Shown here: positions 46,195 to 57,332 of the stretch, piece by piece | Layout: each line of letters starts with the position of its first letter | How positions within the stretch are numbered: the stretch's first letter is position 1 | Source of the DNA: Dendrocalamus latiflorus | Lineage: Eukaryota; Streptophyta; Magnoliopsida; Poales; Poaceae | Reading direction: 5' to 3' | Length of the DNA: 64,000 nt | NCBI GenBank assembly: GCA_017311315.1 | Contig: CM029647.1 | Coordinates: 7,741,077-7,805,076 of the forward strand | Made by a program: the position numbers and the translations under genes | Notes under the pieces: generated by a model | Seen by the model: the letters and a program-made list of their open reading frames with translations, nothing else | What the model was told of the DNA's origin: nothing | Databases searched by the model: none

Positions 46195-49100
46195 TGAAAC
46201 ACCCCAAAATTTTGAACTTTTTGAAATTTTATTGAATTGTGATTAAATTCGGATTTCTTTCCCTTTTTGGCAAATTCTAGTGAAAATACGCTTTCTCTTT
46301 TTGGCATTTGCGCCTTCTCTCTTTATTTGGCCTCTCGGCCTCTTCTTCGCGCAGGCGCCCGCACGCAGCGCCTCTCCACTGTCCTTGCGAATCGGCCGCC
46401 GATCGCGTTCAACCCCCCTGGCCACAGCTCCTTTGAGTTCACCTCCCCTTGCCGTTCATCCCCCTTGCGCTGCTCCGGTACATCCCCCTCTCCCTGCTCT
46501 GCGTGAAGAGAACGCAGACGAACCCCCTCACTGTAGAAACCGCCATGCGCGCCATATAAAACCCAATAGCCACTGTGAATCGCCTTCAGACACTTCTCCG
46601 CCCCTCCTCACTCACCCGATTGAGCTCCCGCAGCCTCCAGCGCCCGCAACCGAAGCCCCTGAGCCGGTGAACCCTAAAACTCAATCCCCTGATTTACTCG
46701 AATATTTTTCGATTCCTTACAATGCTATGGTCCTTAGAAGATTCTAATCACATTGGTACGTTAAATTTCTCAATAGCATTCGTCTGCAACGCTCACACCG
46801 GAGACCGCCGTCGGTCGCAAAGGCCTCACCGTGGCTAGCCCACTCCAGCGGTCCCCGAGCTCGACCACCAATTTCCGTGTGTTCTCTAGGGTCCCTAGAT
46901 GGTTAAATTGCAGCCGATTGGACTTGATCCTCACCGGAGCCCCTTGTCACCGCCGTGGGGATCGTGCTCTTCTCGGTCGCCGCCAATCATGGTCATCCAT
47001 TCCCATCTCCCCAAAGCTACCGAAATGGAACCCTAAGCCATATGCGCACACCCTGGCGAAAACAATTCTCCTCTCGTGCTCTATAGCCGCCACCCCACCG
47101 CCGTCGTTTTCCTCTGCTCCTCGCCGGGAGTGTCGTCTGGAGGTTGAAGACGACCTCCCGGGGGCGTCGTGGCTCAATCGCAGCCATTAGCGTCCATCCA
47201 TCCGGAGCGTCCACGCCAGTTTAAATCCCGTCCGCTGATGCGGTTACGGTCCCTCATCCGAGCGCCCACGCTCGCTCCATCCTCTCCATCCGTAGCTGCC
47301 GCGCGTCGTCCATCAACCGGGCGTGCGCGTGTATGCGCTGGGCTTCGCCCGCACGCGCATGGGCCACGGCCCTCTCGGCCGAGAGCGAAGCCGGGCCGTC
47401 GGCCGGTTCCTTCGCGCGGAAAAAGGCCGCCGCTGCACTGTGCAACACGGGCTGGGCTGCACTGTTGATTCCGTCCGAGCCCAACACTATTCATATGATG
47501 TTGGAAAAATCCAGAAAATGATTAAAAATTCCAGAAAAATCTAAAACCCCCAAAAATACCAAAATACATCATTTTAATCAGTTTAATACCCTGAATTCAA
47601 ATTTGGCCTCCATTCCTTAAAATTCAAATTTTGTTAATTCAAATTATATTAATTTAAACCTTATTAATTCAAATATTATTAACTCAAGTTTTATTAATTC
47701 AAACGTCACCCTTCCACCATATTTATCTCCAAGTAAAGTCGAATTCCTTCATGTTGCCAAATTAAATCTCGATAAAATCCAAATCCATCCAATTCAAAGA
47801 TCAACCGCCCGTTTTTAAGTATTTGTCTTTCATTTCCAAAAATTGGCCTGTCACATATATTGCTTATTCGATCGTCCTAAATTCATCTAATCCAATTTAG
47901 CCGTGTCAGCCATCAAGCCTCGTTGAACCTCGACCTCCCAACCCAACCCATTTCTTTTTGAGCTCTTTCTTATTTTAATTTGGATTTTGTTCCCAGCTTG
48001 CATTCTGCAAAGCAGGAACTAGTGGGTATTCGTTTTCTACGCTAGTGACGGGACCAAGCGGATTGGTCAGCGGAAGGGCAGTAAAGACATTTGAAGCTGA
48101 TCAAGGAAATCAAGGGCAACAAAAAGGAGGCAAGTCACATGTTTTTGATCATATTGAATCCCATGAAATTTACATTATTTATTTAATGTATTTTCATTAT
48201 TGATAGTTGTGAAATATATTTGTTTAAAATAAAAGAGTTAGAATGACATGCTATGTAGATAATCCTACCACCGATAAAAGCTCTGTTTAATTTGATGGTC
48301 ATATTCACCTTGACAACTTAAGTAATAATATAAATATTGCACTTATGAATATAATGTCATCACATTCAACATTTTACACTATTAAGTGACTTTGGCTGCG
48401 GGCCATTAAAATTTAAAAATGAACATCACCTAGGGTGAAGGTGTTGTGGGAATCCGTCCGACGGACTTCGCCCACCGCTTGACCCTAGGGTTGGACTTAG
48501 GGTGAAGGTGTTGTGGGAATCCGTGCGGCGGATTTCGCCCACCGCTTGACCCTAGGATTAGACTCCGGGTAGAGGTATTGTGGGAATCCGTGCGGCGGAC
48601 TTCGCCCACCGCTTTACTCTAGGATGGGATTACGGGTAGAGGTGTTGTGGGAATCCGTGAGGCGGACTTCGCCCACCGCTTTACTCGGGAATGGAGGCTG
48701 GTTTGGTTTGGTGGTGGTTGGTGCTGTTGAGCACAAGGGAAGCTGTGGTGGAGTGCCTCAGGTGAAAATATAAGGACAAGAACCTTGTGCCAAATAAACT
48801 ACATAGTGATCGCTCAAACCACAGGGGTTGACTTGTCAACACTGGTTTAGTAGCTGCTCAATTCGATTGAAACTCTACAGGATGAGATGACAGGATGCTG
48901 GGGAGTTAGGTATGCCGTTGGGTACCTAACAACGGTAGTAGACACTTAAAACGGCAGGGAGAAGTTTTTGTTTATTTTTGGCCGTGACTGAGTGATGCTA
49001 CCGGGTAGAGCCTATATAGAGAATTGAGCAGTGAAACGACCTGGCTTTCTTAACTCAGTCATGAGGGTTAAGGAATCGTGTGGGTAAAGTTGAGCAACTC

Positions 49101-49709
49101 TGCAGAGTCAATTAAATGGTATTCGAATACGCCGTGCTTCCGGTTAATGAAGCTATGTTAATTGGGTGATTCCAACAATGAGGCATAAGTAGGATTGGGA
49201 TGATTTTAATGTGGTTAATGATGAACTTTGTTAATAAACCCCTGATCTTTAGGAGCAAATGTTTTAAATTTTATTTGATTGCAAATAAAACTGCATCCAC
49301 CCACTGTAATAAAACCAATATATTCCCACCCTTGATTGTTCCTTGCAAGTAGATATACAGTATCTCCACATGTGATTTGCTGAGTACGGGGTTGGAGTAC
49401 TCAGTCTTGCACAATTTTCCCCCACAACAGATACCAGAAAAAAAGAAGATGCTGCAAGTGTTCGTGTTAGGGTTACGACTGCACTCAAGTGTTCCTGTGG
49501 AGTTTTCTTCGGCTTTTCTGTGTGTAAGTTGAGCTTTGGACTTGGACGCCCGTATTGTTAATAAAGTTGACCATTAGGTCTTATTTCAATCAAATTAACT
49601 TCTTTTAATTGTTCGTGAGCAGGCATGATACACTGTTGGGCCGCAACAGAACTCCTGGGCTGTTGCGGGCCGTACGACGTCCCTGTTCCCAAAAGTCGGG
49701 GGCGTTACA
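46195..49709 (+). repeat. 5' LTR (3515 bp)
   Basis: It runs from TGAAACACCCC to 'gggcgttaca'. A TATA box (ATATAAA, 46554-46560) in a GC-rich context is the likely promoter. The U3 is pyrimidine-rich. The central part is AT-rich with repeated 'ttaattcaaa'. A 67-bp tandem array follows at 48431-48689. The many open frames inside the LTR occur identically in both LTRs and are not treated as genes. Confidence 0.95.
48431..48689 (+). repeat. Four-copy 67-bp tandem array in the 5' LTR
   Basis: Copies of a unit containing 'gt(g/a)ttgtgggaatccgt' begin that phrase at 48441, 48508, 48575 and 48642, an exact 67-bp period. Each unit has a short complementary pair ('gtccg' with 'cggac') and ends 'cttcgcccaccgctt'. 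The copies differ by a few substitutions. Confidence 0.92.
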
Positions 49710-51395
49710 AATGGTATCAGAGCTATGCTTGACTGTAGGTTATAACCCTAAGTATAGGTTTGGTGTCGATAGGAATACGATTTCACAAAACAGTAATTTC
49801 TGATACAAAAGAATTAAGAAAATCATAAGTAATATTGCTGTCCCATTCTTCCTATGTCTACCTTATCTTTCCTAGACATGCATTAAAAGTTTTTGTTTGG
49901 ATTGTCAAAAATCTCCAAAATACGAGTAGTCGTTTAGACTAATTTCTTACTGTAAGTCTTAACCAAATGGAACGAGTATTAACTTTAGTGGAAGTGCTAA
50001 GGATGGTGTCGAGAAGGATAGTACGAATGCCATGACCAAAACTTTTCCTTTTGAAAGGTTGAGGTCACCGTTCGAGTAGTTAGTACATAATGCTCGTTTG
50101 ATTCCCTTTAGATAACGGGTAAAAGACCATTTGAGTAGACGAAGTTTTTCTGTTTGTAATAATAGCCAAATTGCACTACTAGCCTATTAGGCTGCTATAT
50201 AAGCAATTTGTGTAAAATTAATTTCTGATTTTAAGTAAAATATGTGTGGAAAGCTTTTCTGCTCCTACCTTACTTCGTCTCAAATCGTACCTATATTCTT
50301 CTGTTCTTGCTCTTCTCTCACCTATCAAGCTCTAAGTCTTGGAAGGACTTAAATGCAAATCCCTGATGGCAATGAATAAGTTAAAATTCCATCCAGAAGA
50401 ATTATGAGAGGATAGATGAACCCATAAAGAATGGAATTATGACATGAGGAATAATCAAAGGTGTTAGAAGAGTTAGGTTTGATTATCAGAAAGAATTAAT
50501 AGTGTGAATGTTAAGTGGATAAAACGATGAAATCTGTTGGATCGGATTAACTAAATAAAAGGATAAGTTGAATCTTGGAAGAAGTGGAGAATGTAATAAT
50601 TGGTTTTAAGCTTGATCAATAATATTGTTCATAGTGGATATTAATAAGAGTAATAGTTAGATTGCAAACCTGACTACAATATTAATCTTGGTAGACTTAA
50701 AATAATGAATTAGTTTAGAAGTAGATAATACGAGCTTTAGTTGATGATTAAATGAGCATATTGAGATTATGAAACAATGACAGGAGGAATCGGATTTCTA
50801 AGGCAAGTTATGATGTAAATAGTATCGGTGGACTTAAAAATAAAGATGTTAGGTTACCAAAGACCTGAAGTCAGATCTATAGGGTTGTGATTGAAATCAG
50901 GATTTAGGTTGAAGTTAAGTAGTCAGGATTTGATTAATGAAGTTAAGGGTATTGTAATAAAAGTGATACGTCTAAAGGATCAAATAAATGGAGGTACTTG
51001 CTTAGAGTTTTAGACAACAATGGTACTAAGAGCAATCAATTGAAGGAAGTAGCATAGACATAGATAACAGGAAATAGAAGATGAATTAGTACGATCGTTG
51101 GATTTTAAACTTGCGAGTAAAAATAAGATAGGAGGGAATTAATTCCATGATTGGTATGGAATGTTAGAAAATGTCGGATTACCCTTGTAAGTGTATAGAA
51201 AGGGAAAACATTTACTTTCATCCAGCTTATTCCTTTCCTACTACTTGCTCTTATCTTGAATTCGTCTTACTTTTCCTTGCTAGCCCAAAAATGTTACAGA
51301 ACTGATTCCTAAGTTTTGGAATGCAGAATACCACTGAGCAAATTAAAGATCTATCAATACATTAGATAAAGAGAAGAAATCGTGAAGAGCAGTCT
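49710..51395 (+). other. Leader of the gypsy element
   Basis: It spans the primer-binding site (49712-49723) and about 1.65 kb of AT-rich, stop-filled sequence before gag. No upstream ORF of note was found. It probably carries packaging and dimerisation signals, which cannot be read directly. Confidence 0.6.
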
Positions 51396-52277
51396 ATGGA
51401 AATGAGAACCCAAATTGTCATAAAGAAGAATCAGATTAAAGACGAACAAGGACCAGCCAGGATCTTAAAACAACAGTTCATTAACAAAATGTCATCAAAA
51501 GAATCAACGTCGACATCAAGTGCAACTGCAATTAAGTTTGCAACCTTCTTGAAGACTCAACCACCTACCTTCTCAGCAACAACAGAGCCATTAAGTGCCG
51601 ACAATTGGTTGCAACATATTAAGCGAAGGATGAATACTATCCAGTGCACAAACAAGGAGAAAGTTCTTTTTGCCACTTACCAACTAACCGAACCAGCAAG
51701 CACCTGGTGGAACTCTATTCAGTGGATACATCCAAAGAAGATAAATATTACATGGGAAGAATTTGTGATGAGGTTTCGTAAAACCTATATTTCCTCTGAA
51801 GTAATTACAGAAAAATATCAAGAGTTTCTCAGTCTCAGACAAGAAGAAAAATCTGTCACGGAATATTTGCAACAATTTCATTACTTATCTCAATATGCAC
51901 AAGAAGAAGATGTCAACACGGAAGCCAAAAGAATGGCGTATTTTATGAAAGGTCTGCAACCTGAGGTGAAGTGCCGTATGGTAACTGCTGGAATTTCAAA
52001 CCTATTGACCTTAGTCGATCAAGCCCTTTTTATAGAAGAGCAATTGTCAGGATATGTGAAGATTAAGAAGGAAAATAATTCTGTGGTTCAACCTTCTACT
52101 GCTTGTTTTCACTGTGAACAAGTTGGACATTATCGTTGCCAATGTCCACTGAAATCCTTACCTAAAGAAGAAGCCAGAAAACAAGCAAAAAGACGAATAT
52201 CAACGCCACCATACCAAGAGGAAGATGAGTTTTACCGTAAGAAAGCCAGAATTGAAGAAGAGACAAATTCACCCTAG
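51396..52277 (+). CDS. gag: Gag protein of the gypsy element
   Basis: A single open frame of 293 aa. Gag forms the virus-like particle that packages the element RNA. The central region (about residues 85-190) matches the retrotransposon Gag domain, with 'ASTWWNSIQWIHPKKINITW', 'EEFVMRFRKTYISSEVITEK' and 'FHYLSQYAQEEDVNTEAKRM'. A CCHC zinc knuckle 'CFHCEQVGHYRCQC' sits at about residues 237-250 and binds RNA. The C-terminus is lysine/glutamate-rich. The start could also be an internal ATG such as the one at 51489. The frame is intact while pol is gone, which implies that Gag has been preserved or that pol loss was recent. Confidence 0.93.
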   Translation: MEMRTQIVIKKNQIKDEQGPARILKQQFINKMSSKESTSTSSATAIKFATFLKTQPPTFSATTEPLSADNWLQHIKRRMNTIQCTNKEKVLFATYQLTEPASTWWNSIQWIHPKKINITWEEFVMRFRKTYISSEVITEKYQEFLSLRQEEKSVTEYLQQFHYLSQYAQEEDVNTEAKRMAYFMKGLQPEVKCRMVTAGISNLLTLVDQALFIEEQLSGYVKIKKENNSVVQPSTACFHCEQVGHYRCQCPLKSLPKEEARKQAKRRISTPPYQEEDEFYRKKARIEEETNSP

Positions 52278-52659
52278 AAGAATGACATGAAATCAAGTAG
52301 CAAGGAAGATGGACAATGGAGAAAGTTTTATGTTATCAACTATTAGGAATAAGAAATGGAGTGGAATACATTAAGTACTTTTGTGCAAGACCCAGGAAGT
52401 TGGAGAAGATGTTTGTAAATTATTTTAACTAAGGCATGTTGTAAGACTATGGACATGTATGGAATCTGTATGTACAAAGTATAAAGAATAAGAAAGTTAT
52501 ATGGTATTAAAATCAATTTCAGTCGATCTGATCTTTAATCAAGTTTAAAGAACAACTATATACACAAAATTGTGTAAATGTGACTTCTGAATGAAGGAAG
52601 CTGCCACCAATTTAAAACAAAGTTGACAACTATACCGATCTTAATATTTCCCGATCCAA

Positions 52660-53060
52660 AGAAAGAATTTTAAATTTATTATGACGCTTCAAGACAACGG
52701 TTGGAATGTGTTCGGATGCAAGACGAAGGATCGTAGCTGGTACTTCAAGGCAATTCTGACCACATGAAGTGAACTATTCCACACATGGTTTGAAACTAGT
52801 TGCAATAATTCATGCACTGGAAATTCGGAGATGTTACTTATTGGGTAATCACTTTAAAATACTTCCAGATCAAAAAAAATCGAAATGTATCTTTACCTAA
52901 CTTGAATTGAACCTGAGACAACAAAAATAGTTAAAAAAAATTCTAATATAGACAGTATTAAAAGGCAAACTAATGTTGTGGCAGATACACAGCAGAAGAG
53001 CTTATTAGAGTATAACCAGAAAAGTTGATCATTCACCGCAACTACTAATAGAGATGCAGA
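52660..53060 (+). pseudogene. Decayed RNase H / linker remnant of gypsy pol
   Basis: Across frameshifts, the phrases of a gypsy RNase H can be read in order: a 'YYDASRQ'-like start with 'CVRMQDEG', then an equivalent of 'HMK-TIPHMV' and 'LVAIIHALEIRRCYLLGNHF', then 'KNRNVSLPNLN-LRQ'-like text, then 'KANVVADT' where full elements have the N-V-V-A-D-A-L-S linker to integrase. No complete frame exists. This shows that the element descends from a full gypsy by loss of most of pol. Confidence 0.7.
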
Positions 53061-53571
53061 GTTTAAACCTGATAATAATTGAACAAGGAAATGTACGCAA
53101 CGTTTGAAATTCAGCCATTGCCGATAAATCAAATTAAGTCAGCATGAAACGAAGACGAAGAGACACAACAACTTAAGAAGGACAGCCAAGGAAAAGGTTC
53201 AAAAAAAAAGTGGAAGGATTTAATCTTAGTAGAAGACCAATCTTCATAATTCTTAATACATTCTGGAGTCATCAAGATGTACTGGTAACAAAGTAGAAGT
53301 AACAAGAGCCTGAACAAGCGGAACACAGGTGCAATAAGATAGAATTAAGTAAGTTTATGATATACAAGGATGATATACAGGTACAGGCAGCGAAGGGGTA
53401 TGAGGAACCCAGACATGACCAAGCGGGACATGGACTGACGAATATTTTATACTCAGAGTAAAGGATACAATTTTAGGAAAGGGAATCAGAACTGTAACAA
53501 GTTTTGTTTTACGCCCCGTTACTTAACTTGGGTGAATCTCGGGGTCGAGATTCTTTTTAAGGGGGGTAGAT

Positions 53572-56500
53572 TGAAACACCCCAAAATTTTGAACTTTTTG
53601 AAATTTTATTGAATTGTGATTAAATTCGGATTTCTTTCCCTTTTTGGCAAATTCTAGTGAAAATACGCTTTCTCTTTTTGGCATTTGCGCCTTCTCTCTT
53701 TATTTGGCCTCTCGGCCTCTTCTTCGCGCAGGCGCCCGCACGCAGCGCCTCTCCACTGTCCTTGCGAATCGGCCGCCGATCGCGTTCAACCCCCCTGGCC
53801 ACAGCTCCTTTGAGTTCACCTCCCCTTGCCGTTCATCCCCCTTGCGCTGCTCCGGTACATCCCCCTCTCCCTGCTCTGCGTGAAGAGAACGCAGACGAAC
53901 CCCCTCACTGTAGAAACCGCCATGCGCGCCATATAAAACCCAATAGCCACTGTGAATCGCCTTCAGACACTTCTCCGCCCCTCCTCACTCACCCGATTGA
54001 GCTACCGCAGCCTCCAGCGCCCGCAACCGAAGCCCCTGAGCCGGTGAACCCTAAAACTCAATCCCCTGATTTACTCGAATATTTTTCGATTCCTTGCAAT
54101 GCTATGGTCCTTAGAAGATTCTAATCACAGTGGTACGTTAAATTTCTCAATAGCATTCGTCTGCAACGCTCACACCGGAGACCGCCGTCGGTCGCAAAGG
54201 CCTCACCGTGGCTAGCCCACTCCAGCGGTCCCCGAGCTCGACCACCAATTTCCGTGTGTTCTCTAGGGTCCCTAGATGGTTAAATTGCAGCCGATTGGAC
54301 TTGATCCTCACCGGAGCCCCTTGTCACCGCCGTGGGGATCGTGCTCTTCTCGGTCGCCGCCAATCATGGTCATCCATTCCCATCTCCCCAAAGCTACCGA
54401 AATGGAACCCTAAGCCATATGCGCACACCCTGGCGAAAACAATTCTCCTCTCGTGCTCTATAGCCGCCACCCCACCGCCGTCGTTTTCCTCTGCTCCTCG
54501 CCGGGAGTGTCGTCTGGAGGTTGAAGACGACCTCCCGGGGGCGTCGTGGCTCAATCGCAGCCATTAGCGTCCATCCATCCGGAGCGTCCACGCCAGTTTA
54601 AATCCCGTCCGCTGATGCGGTTACGGTCCCTCATCCGAGCGCCCACGCTCGCTCCATCCTCTCCATCCGTAGCTGCCGCGCGTCGTCCATCAACCGGGCG
54701 TGCGCGTGTATGCGCTGGGCTTCGCCCGCACGCGCATGGGCCACGGCCCTCTCGGCCGAGAGCGAAGCCGGGCCGTCGGCCGGTTCCTTCGCGCGGAAAA
54801 AGGCCGCCGCTGCACTGTGCAACACGGGCTGGGCTGCACTGTTGATTCCGGCCGAGCCCAACACTATTCATATGATGTTGGAAAAATCCAGAAAATGATT
54901 AAAAATTCCAGAAAAATCTAAAACCCCCAAAAATACCAAAATACATCATTTTAATCAGTTTAATACCCTGAATTCAAATTTGGCCTCCATTCCTTAAAAT
55001 TCAAATTTTGTTAATTCAAATTATATTAATTTAAACCTTATTAATTCAAATATTATTAACTCAAGTTTTATTAATTCAAACGTCACCCTTCCACCATATT
55101 TATCTCCAAGTAAAGTCGAATTCCTTCATGTTGCCAAATTAAATCTTGATAAAATCCAAATCCATCCAATTCAAAGATCAACCTCCCGTTTTTAAGTATT
55201 TGTCTTTCATTTCCAAAAATTGGCCTGTCACATATATTGCTTATTCGATCGTCCTAAATTCATCTAATCCAATTTAGCCGTGTCAGCCATCAAGCCTCGT
55301 TGAACCTCGACCTCCCAACCCAACCCATTTCTTTTTGAGCTCTTTCTTATTTTAATTTGGATTTTGTTCCCAGCTTGCATTCTGCAAAGCAGGAACTAGT
55401 GGGTATTCGTTTTCTACGCTAGTGACGGGACCAAGCGGATTGGTCAGCGGAAGGGCAGTAAAGACATTTGAAGCTGATCAAGGAAATCAAGGGCAACAAA
55501 AAGGACACAAGTCACATGTTTTTGATCATATTGAATCCCATGAAATTTACATTATTTATTTAATGTATTTTCATTATTGATAGTTGTGAAATATATTTGT
55601 TTAAAATAAAAGAGTTAGAATGACATGCTATGTAGATAATCCTACCACCGATAAAAGCTCTGTTTAATTTGATGGTCATATTCACCTTGACAACTTAAGT
55701 AATAATATAAATATTGCACTTATGAATATAATGTCATCACATTCAACATTTTACACTATTAAGTGACTTTGGCTGCGGGCCATTAAAATTTAAAAATGAA
55801 CATCACCTAGGGTGAAGGTGTTGTGGGAATCCGTCCGACGGACTTCGCCCACCGCTTGACCCTAGGGTTGGACTTAGGGTGAAGGTGTTGTGGGAATCCG
55901 TGCGGCGGATTTCGCCCACCGCTTGACCCTAGGATTAGACTCCGGGTAGAGGTATTGTGGGAATCCGTGCGGCGGACTTCGCCCACCGCTTTACTCTAGG
56001 ATGGGATTACGGGTAGAGGTGTTGTGGGAATCCGTGAGGCGGACTTCGCCCACCGCTTTACTCGGGAATGGAGGCTGGTTTGGTTTGGTGGTGGTTGGTG
56101 CTGTTGAGCACAAGGGAAGCTGTGGTGGAGTGCCTCAGGTGAAAATATAAGGACAAGAACCTTGTGCCAAATAAACTACATAGTGATCGCTCAAACCACA
56201 GGGGTTGACTTGTCAACACTGGTTTAGTAGCTGCTCAATTCGATTGAAACTCTACAGGATGAGATGACAGGATGCTGGGGAGTTAGGTATGCCGCTGGGT
56301 ACCTAACAACGGTAGTAGACACTTAAAACGGCAGGGAGAAGTTTTTGTTTATTTTTGGCCGTGACTGAGTGATGCTACCGGGTAGAGCCTATATAGAGAA
56401 TTGAGCAGTGAAACAGCCTGGCTTTCTTAACTCAGTCATGAGGGTTAAGGAATCGTGTGGGTAAAGTTGAGCAACTCTGCAGAGTCAATTAAATGGTATT

Positions 56501-57086
56501 CGAATACGCCGTGCTTCCGGTTAATGAAGCTATGTTAATTGGGTGATTCCAACAATGAGGCATAAGTAGGATTGGGATGATTTTAATGTGGTTAATGATG
56601 AACTTTGTTAATAAACCCCTGATCTTTAGGAGCAAATGTTTTAAATTTTATTTGATTGCAAATAAAACTGCATCCACCCACTGTAATAAAACCAATATAT
56701 TCCCACCCTTGATTGTTCCTTGCAAGTAGATATACAGTATCTCCACATGTGATTTGCTGAGTACGGGGTTGGAGTACTCAGTCTTGCACAATTTTCCCCC
56801 ACAACAGATACCAGAAAAAAAGAAGATGCTGCAAGTGTTCGTGTTAGGGTTACGACTACACTCAAGTGTTCCTGTGGAGTTTTCTTCGGCTTTTCTGTGT
56901 GTAAGTTGAGCTTTGGACTTGGACGCCCGTATTGTTAATAAAGTTGACCATTAGGTCTTATTTCAATCAAATTAACTTCTTTTAATTGTTCGTGAGCAGG
57001 CATGATACACTGTTGGGCCGCAACAGAACTCCTGGGCTGTTGCGGGCCGTACGACGTCCCTGTTCCCAAAAGTCGGGGGCGTTACA
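53572..57086 (+). repeat. 3' LTR (3515 bp)
   Basis: It has the same length and ends as the 5' LTR and is preceded by the polypurine tract at 53559-53569. Differences spotted against the 5' copy are few (for example near 54004, 54096, 54130, 54850, 55147, 55184, 55506, 56295, 56416 and 56859). Confidence 0.95.
55808..56066 (+). repeat. 67-bp tandem array in the 3' LTR
   Basis: Same four-unit array as 48431-48689, at the corresponding position. Confidence 0.92.
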
Positions 57087-57332
57087 CACTGCACATCTAG
57101 ACAGAGTAATGGCTCATCAGCGAGTCAGGTACAGGCGAAAGAATTACTTAATTAAAGCTTGATGTATATAGATGCATAAGCTTAGCATAATATAGCGCCC
57201 GCTTGTCGCAACTGCATTTGCAGTGTCGTCTATTGCGATTACTCGTTACAACCAAGGGAACTGACATTGACATTTTGTTTCCACGGGCTCGATTTAGCAA
57301 CCTTCTTGCTTATATTATACACATCTTTTATT

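Larger units (their letters stand above)
46195..57086 (+). mobile_element. Intact gag-only Ty3/gypsy element (TR-GAG type), 10.9 kb
   Basis: Two 3515-bp LTRs bracket a 3862-bp interior. The 5-bp target duplication CACTG is perfect (46190-46194 and 57087-57091). The primer-binding site TGGTATCAGAGC (49712-49723) and the polypurine tract AAGGGGGGTAG (53559-53569) are both intact. The interior encodes only Gag; protease, RT and integrase are absent apart from a decayed RNase H remnant. The 'aaggggggtaga(t)' tract, the phrase before it about a 'tgaatctcggggtcgagatt' and the LTR start TGAAACACCCC are typical of Tekay/Del-type chromoviruses. By eye the LTRs differ at about a dozen of 3515 positions, so the insertion is very recent and must have used enzymes supplied in trans. 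Confidence 0.95.

Noticed and set aside
46280..47190. 155-aa and 119-aa frames in the gypsy LTR
   Set aside because: They are repeated almost identically at 53657-54567 in the other LTR, have no domain, and lie in the GC-rich U3/R region.
48431..48689. CRISPR-like array
   Set aside because: It is a direct tandem repeat without unique spacers, present in both LTRs of a plant retrotransposon.
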